A DNA stretch of 9,236 bases from DAISJD01 sp036821645 (GTDB lineage: Bacteria > Pseudomonadota > Alphaproteobacteria > ATCC43930 > CGMCC-115725): contig DAISJD010000125.1 in assembly GCA_036821645.1 (NCBI GenBank), positions 1 to 9,236 of the forward strand, written 5' to 3'. Below the pieces are notes generated by a model. That model saw only the letters and a program-made list of their open reading frames with translations, did not search any database and had not been told where the DNA came from. The translations under genes and the position numbers were made by a program. Below, piece after piece: positions 6,452 through 9,236 of this stretch (position 1 is the first letter of the stretch; every line of letters starts with the position of its first letter).

Positions 6452-6832
6452 ATGAATTTCGGCCGTCATTTGATCCCATGCCTGGTCGCGGGCTTGCTCA
6501 GCATCGTGCCCATGAAGGACGCAAAGGCGGCCCCGTGCAGTGCCGACAAACCGGCGGGGGCCGTGCTCGCCTCTTGGTACGGCAAGGAATATCATGCCAA
6601 GCGCACGGCGAGCGGCATTCCCTTCGACGAACAGAAATTGACGGCCGCCCATCCGAACTTGCCGTTGAAATCCTGGATCAGGGTGGTCAATGTCCAGGAT
6701 CATCGCTCGGTCCTGGTTCAAATCACCGATCGGGGCGGTTATGGTCGCGGGATCGATCTTTCCGAAGCGGCGGCCCGCCTCGTCGGCATCTACCGATGCG
6801 GCGTCGCTCCGGTCATGCTCCAACCGGTGTGA
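6452..6832 (+). CDS. small secreted RlpA-like double-psi beta-barrel protein
   Basis: The 126-residue product starts with a signal peptide-like segment (basic start, hydrophobic core at about 7-20, probable cleavage after AKA at 26). The rest is an RlpA-type double-psi beta-barrel: ASWYGKEYHAKRTASG (40-55), FDEQKLTAAHPNLPL (58-72), VQITDRGGYGRGIDLSEAAARLVG (89-112). RlpA proteins act in the periplasm on peptidoglycan, and some are lytic transglycosylases cutting glycan strands lacking stem peptides. This one is a minimal version without the C-terminal SPOR domain of E. coli RlpA and without a lipobox Cys. D59, H67, D93 and D102 are kept, but the Glu usual in SGE is Ile at 56, so catalysis is doubtful. 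C29 and C116 could form a disulfide. GGAGG at 6443-6447 precedes ATG 6452 by four bases, a rather short spacing. Confidence 0.88.
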   Translation: MNFGRHLIPCLVAGLLSIVPMKDAKAAPCSADKPAGAVLASWYGKEYHAKRTASGIPFDEQKLTAAHPNLPLKSWIRVVNVQDHRSVLVQITDRGGYGRGIDLSEAAARLVGIYRCGVAPVMLQPV

Positions 6833-6866
6833 CCGGCGGGCAGAGGTTTTACGCGCGCGATAATGG

Positions 6867-6901
6867 GGGCGGCTATCGGATCGATACCCGCCCTTAATTT
6901 T
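6867..6901 (+). terminator. hairpin between convergent genes, probable terminator
   Basis: GGGCGGCTATCG (6867-6878) pairs with CGATACCCGCCC (6882-6893) in 11 of 12 positions around a 3-base loop, with one C-C mismatch. TTAATTTT (6894-6901) follows in the rightward direction, so it most likely ends the RlpA-like transcript. The T-tract is interrupted and therefore weaker than at the kdpC terminator. The structure may also help stop the convergent aldehyde dehydrogenase transcript, although no T-run follows on that strand. Confidence 0.6.
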
Positions 6902-6911
6902 GTGATCGCGC

Positions 6912-8342
6912 TTAATCCATCTGGGTGATGAATTTGGTGTTGAGATAACCGTCGAAGGATTCCGTACCGCCTTCGCTGCCGTAGCCGCTATCCTTGATGC
7001 CGCCGAACGGCGTTTCGGGCAGGGCCATGCCGAAATGATTGACATTGACCATGCCCGCCTCGATCGCGTCGCTGACCAAATGGGCGGTGCGCGATGAGCC
7101 GGTGAAAAGATAGGAGGCAAGCCCGAACGGCAGGCTGTTGGCGCGGGTTACGACCGTGTCCAAGTCGGAAAACGGGCTGACCGGGGCGATCGGGCCGAAC
7201 GGTTCTTCGGTCATGAGCCGGGCGCTATCGTCGAGCCCGGTGATGACCGTGGGGGTGAAGAAATTGCCGCGATTGCCGATCCGTTCGCCGCCGCAGACGA
7301 TTTTGCCACCATGGGCAACCGAGTCTGCGACGAAGCTTTCCATGGCCGAGACCCGCCGCCCGTGGCAGAGCGGCCCCATCTGAACCCCGTCATCAAGGCC
7401 GTTGCCGACCTTGGCCTTGGCGAGATTGCCCGCGAACCGATCGAGAAACCGATCGAAAACCGGGGCTTCGACGAAGAACCGAGTGGGCGAGACGCAGACC
7501 TGACCGGCATTGCGCAGTTTGAACGCGCTCAGCATGTCGGCGGCCCGGTCGATATCGGCATCGGCACAGACGATCACCGGGGAATGGCCGCCCAATTCCA
7601 TGGTCGACCGTTTCATGTAGCGCCCGGCCAGGGCGGCAAGATGTTTGCCGACCGGGACCGAGCCCGTGAACGAGATTTTGCGCACGATGGGCGAACTGAT
7701 GAGATATTCCGAGATTTCCCCGGGCACGCCCCAGACCAGGTTGAGACAGCCCGGCGGTAGGCCCGCATCGTGGAATAACTGCCCCAAGGCCATGACGGCG
7801 GACGGGGCGTCTTCGGGTCCTTTCAGAATGATGGTACAGCCCGATCCGATCGCCGCACAGATCTTGCGGATCGCCTGATTGAACGGGAAATTCCACGGGG
7901 TGAACGCAGCACAGACGCCGACCGGCTCGCGCACGACCAATTGACGGATATTGGGGGCCCGGGCGGGGATCACCCGGCCATAGATGCGGCGGCATTCCTC
8001 GGCGTGCCAATCGGCATGATCGGCGCAGCCCAACACTTCGATTTTTGCTTCGGCCAAGGGCTTGCCTTGATCGAGCGTCATGTTCCGGGCGATGTCGTCG
8101 GCCCGTTCGCGCGCCAATTCGGCCACCCGGCGCAAGATGCGCCCGCGTTCTAGGGGCGAGGTTTTCCGCCAAGATTGGAACGCGCGCGCGGCCGAGGTGA
8201 GTGCCGCATCGAGATCGGCCGTCGTGGCATGGGGCAGGCGGGCCAGCACATCGTCGGTTGCCGGGTTCAGCACATCCTGTTCCACCCGACCGTCGCCGGA
8301 GAGGAATCGACCATCAATATAAAGTGTGGGTGCTGCGTACAT
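6912..8342 (-). CDS. NAD(P)-dependent aldehyde dehydrogenase, succinate-semialdehyde dehydrogenase type
   Basis: This is an ALDH superfamily enzyme oxidising an aldehyde to its acid with NAD(P)+. The best overall resemblance is to succinate-semialdehyde dehydrogenases (GabD-like), but the true substrate is unproven. Counted from the chosen start (476 aa), key residues are N151 in TPWNFPF, K174 in ILKGPEDAP, E249 in MELGGHSP and the catalytic C283 in NAGQVCVSP. FTGSVPVGK binds the cofactor, and EEPFGPIAPV and PFGGIKDSGYGSEGG are also present. The KGPEDAP block departs from the common KPxExTP. I chose ATG 8342 because AAGGA lies seven bases upstream and MYxxxxLYIDG is a usual family start. A GTG at 8375 in the same frame would add 11 residues but has no clear ribosome binding site. 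No GABA transaminase or transporter gene adjoins it, so the pathway is not indicated by context. Confidence 0.92.
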   Translation of the reverse strand: MYAAPTLYIDGRFLSGDGRVEQDVLNPATDDVLARLPHATTADLDAALTSAARAFQSWRKTSPLERGRILRRVAELARERADDIARNMTLDQGKPLAEAKIEVLGCADHADWHAEECRRIYGRVIPARAPNIRQLVVREPVGVCAAFTPWNFPFNQAIRKICAAIGSGCTIILKGPEDAPSAVMALGQLFHDAGLPPGCLNLVWGVPGEISEYLISSPIVRKISFTGSVPVGKHLAALAGRYMKRSTMELGGHSPVIVCADADIDRAADMLSAFKLRNAGQVCVSPTRFFVEAPVFDRFLDRFAGNLAKAKVGNGLDDGVQMGPLCHGRRVSAMESFVADSVAHGGKIVCGGERIGNRGNFFTPTVITGLDDSARLMTEEPFGPIAPVSPFSDLDTVVTRANSLPFGLASYLFTGSSRTAHLVSDAIEAGMVNVNHFGMALPETPFGGIKDSGYGSEGGTESFDGYLNTKFITQMD

Positions 8343-8632
8343 CGACATATCCTTCACATCTTTCACGGATGACACGACTTCAGGCGGCCATGTCGGTGAT
8401 CATGGAGGAAAGATAGGGCGTTCCGGGCGGAAATCCAATCGCTTGATGCACCGGGATGTGTGGGAAGCGGATAGAAAATACTCAAAAATGACCCGATATA
8501 GGAAGAATGATACTGGCAATCGACGAAAACGGGGATAATTCATCAATAAAATTGATCAAATCGATAAAACTAATGCGTTTGTTCGATGATTGCCGATGGT
8601 TGATGATGAAACCATCAATCGGATGGACGATC
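8343..8632. other. divergent intergenic region between aldehyde dehydrogenase and YeiH-like genes
   Basis: About 290 bases with promoter regions for both flanking genes and no convincing ORF. The half next to the YeiH-like gene (about 8535-8632) is AT-rich and dense in short dyads: TTGATCAA (8552-8559), an inverted repeat around 8605, and CGATCAT repeated at 8628-8634 and 8641-8647 across the start codon. I could not identify a confident -35/-10 pair on either strand. Confidence 0.5.
8588..8620. promoter_or_regulatory. inverted repeat before the YeiH-like gene, possible operator or leader hairpin
   Basis: GATGGTT (8595-8601) and AACCATC (8610-8616) form a perfect 7-bp dyad with an 8-base spacer. 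Outside it, GATT (8588-8591) and AATC (8617-8620) add four more pairs around a small bulge. It ends 12 bases before the start codon, so it could be a repressor or activator site, or a hairpin affecting translation. LysR-type regulators control yeiH in enteric bacteria, but none is encoded in this window. Confidence 0.4.
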
Positions 8633-9236
8633 ATGATCAACGATCATTTGGATAAAAGGGCGTCGGGCTTTGGCACTGTCGCCCCGTGGTTGCGGGCGAT
8701 ACCGGGCGTGACGTTGGCGGCGGGACTGGGTTTTATCGCGCTCTGGCTGCCGTCGGTGCCGTATCTCGAAAAATTCAGCGCTCTCATCCTGGCCATTCTT
8801 TTGGGCATGGGGGTGCGGCTTGCGATCGGGATGCCGCCGATGGCCGTGCCGGGGTTGGTGCGGGTCCAACGCCCGGCCATGCAACTCGGCATCATTCTTT
8901 TAGGTTTCAAGCTGACCGTGGCAGAAGTCGGCTTGTTGGGCATGGCCGGTGTCGGTCTGGTGGTGGTCTCTCTTGCGGCGACGTTCTTTTTTACCCTATG
9001 GCTAGGGTCCCGGCTCGGGGTGGAACCGCGTCTGACGCGTCTCATTGCGGCCGGTTGTTCGGTCTGCGGGGCCTCGGCCGTAATGGCGGCCAACCGGGCG
9101 GTGCGCGGGCGGGACGAGGATGTCGCCTATGCGGTCGCCTGTGTCACCTTGTTCGGGACGATGTCGATGATCGCATTGCCGGCCCTGGCCCCGGTGCTGG
9201 GGCTCGATGCGCGCGGTCTCGGTCTCTGGACGGGGG
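8633..9236 (+). CDS. YeiH/UPF0324 family membrane protein, putative exporter, 3' end outside window
   Basis: The frame from ATG 8633 is open to the right edge, giving 201 residues of a family usually around 340 long, so roughly 60% is present. The protein is strongly hydrophobic with spans near residues 23-40, 48-66, 82-100, 103-126, 136-152 and 164-186. Family hallmarks are visible: LSALILAILLGMGVR-like (48-62), LGIILLGFKL (85-94), IAAGCSVCGASAVMAA (138-153) and the DEDVAYAVACVTLFGTMSM region (161-179). UPF0324/YeiH members are inner-membrane proteins annotated as putative sulfate or sulfonate exporters, with weak experimental support. A GGA-containing stretch (8621-8626) precedes the start at modest strength. 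The gene is divergent from the aldehyde dehydrogenase across a dyad-rich region. Confidence 0.9.
   Translation, partial: MINDHLDKRASGFGTVAPWLRAIPGVTLAAGLGFIALWLPSVPYLEKFSALILAILLGMGVRLAIGMPPMAVPGLVRVQRPAMQLGIILLGFKLTVAEVGLLGMAGVGLVVVSLAATFFFTLWLGSRLGVEPRLTRLIAAGCSVCGASAVMAANRAVRGRDEDVAYAVACVTLFGTMSMIALPALAPVLGLDARGLGLWTG

Noticed and set aside
6314..7120. 268-codon minus-strand frame across the RlpA-like gene and the aldehyde dehydrogenase end
   Set aside because: It overlaps two well-supported genes and runs through AT-rich non-coding DNA. The translation has no recognisable domain.
7393..8172. 259-codon minus-strand frame inside the aldehyde dehydrogenase gene
   Set aside because: It is an alternate frame of a clear enzyme gene, and the translation is Arg/Gly/Pro-rich without motifs.
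8343..8375. Longer aldehyde dehydrogenase start at GTG 8375
   Set aside because: There is no clear ribosome binding site before the GTG, while ATG 8342 has AAGGA at good spacing and fits the usual family N terminus. It remains possible.
1..9236. CRISPR arrays, tRNA/rRNA genes, insertion sequences, toxin-antitoxin or phage-defence cassettes
   Set aside because: I saw no regularly spaced repeats, no cloverleaf with a CCA-end pattern, no transposase or integrase motifs, and no defence-type domains in the translated frames.

Overview
The window reads as chromosomal DNA from a GC-rich Gram-negative bacterium, most likely an alphaproteobacterium. This rests on GC-rich codon use, AT-rich intergenic gaps, a periplasmic RlpA-like protein and the general style of the proteins. 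No lineage marker such as rRNA is present, so I do not name a genus.

Layout. (1) The left edge (1-60) carries the AT-rich start of a leftward gene cut by the window, followed by a roughly 300-base AT- and T-tract-rich divergent control region. (2) Positions 359-5019 hold a complete high-affinity potassium-uptake operon, kdpF-kdpA-kdpB-kdpC. It is preceded by a previously unlisted 27-codon hydrophobic microprotein ORF with a good ribosome binding site. (3) A strong intrinsic terminator at 5037-5069 separates kdpC from kdpE (5107-5805), which encodes the response regulator. The sensor kinase gene kdpD, normally between kdpC and kdpE, is absent. (4) Convergent to kdpE, with 28 bases of 3' overlap, is a SnoaL-like/NTF2-fold protein gene (5778-6200, minus). 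(5) After an AT-rich repeat-bearing gap comes a small secreted RlpA-like double-psi beta-barrel protein (6452-6832, plus). (6) A hairpin separates it from a convergent NAD(P)-dependent aldehyde dehydrogenase of the succinate-semialdehyde dehydrogenase type (6912-8342, minus). (7) A further AT-rich divergent control region with an inverted repeat leads into a YeiH/UPF0324 family membrane protein that runs off the right edge (8633-9236, plus).

How the genes work together. KdpA is the K+-selective channel-like subunit, KdpB the P-type ATPase engine, KdpC the single-span accessory subunit and KdpF a small stabilising peptide. KdpE would activate the operon under K+ limitation, probably through T-tract DNA upstream of the microprotein ORF. 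The remaining genes look like unrelated single-gene units.

I found no CRISPR array, tRNA, rRNA, transposase or integrase. No wholly new multi-gene system is evident. The most unusual points are the unannotated leader microprotein, the split kdp regulation (terminator before kdpE, no kdpD), the RlpA-like protein lacking the conserved SGE glutamate, and the compositionally foreign left edge.
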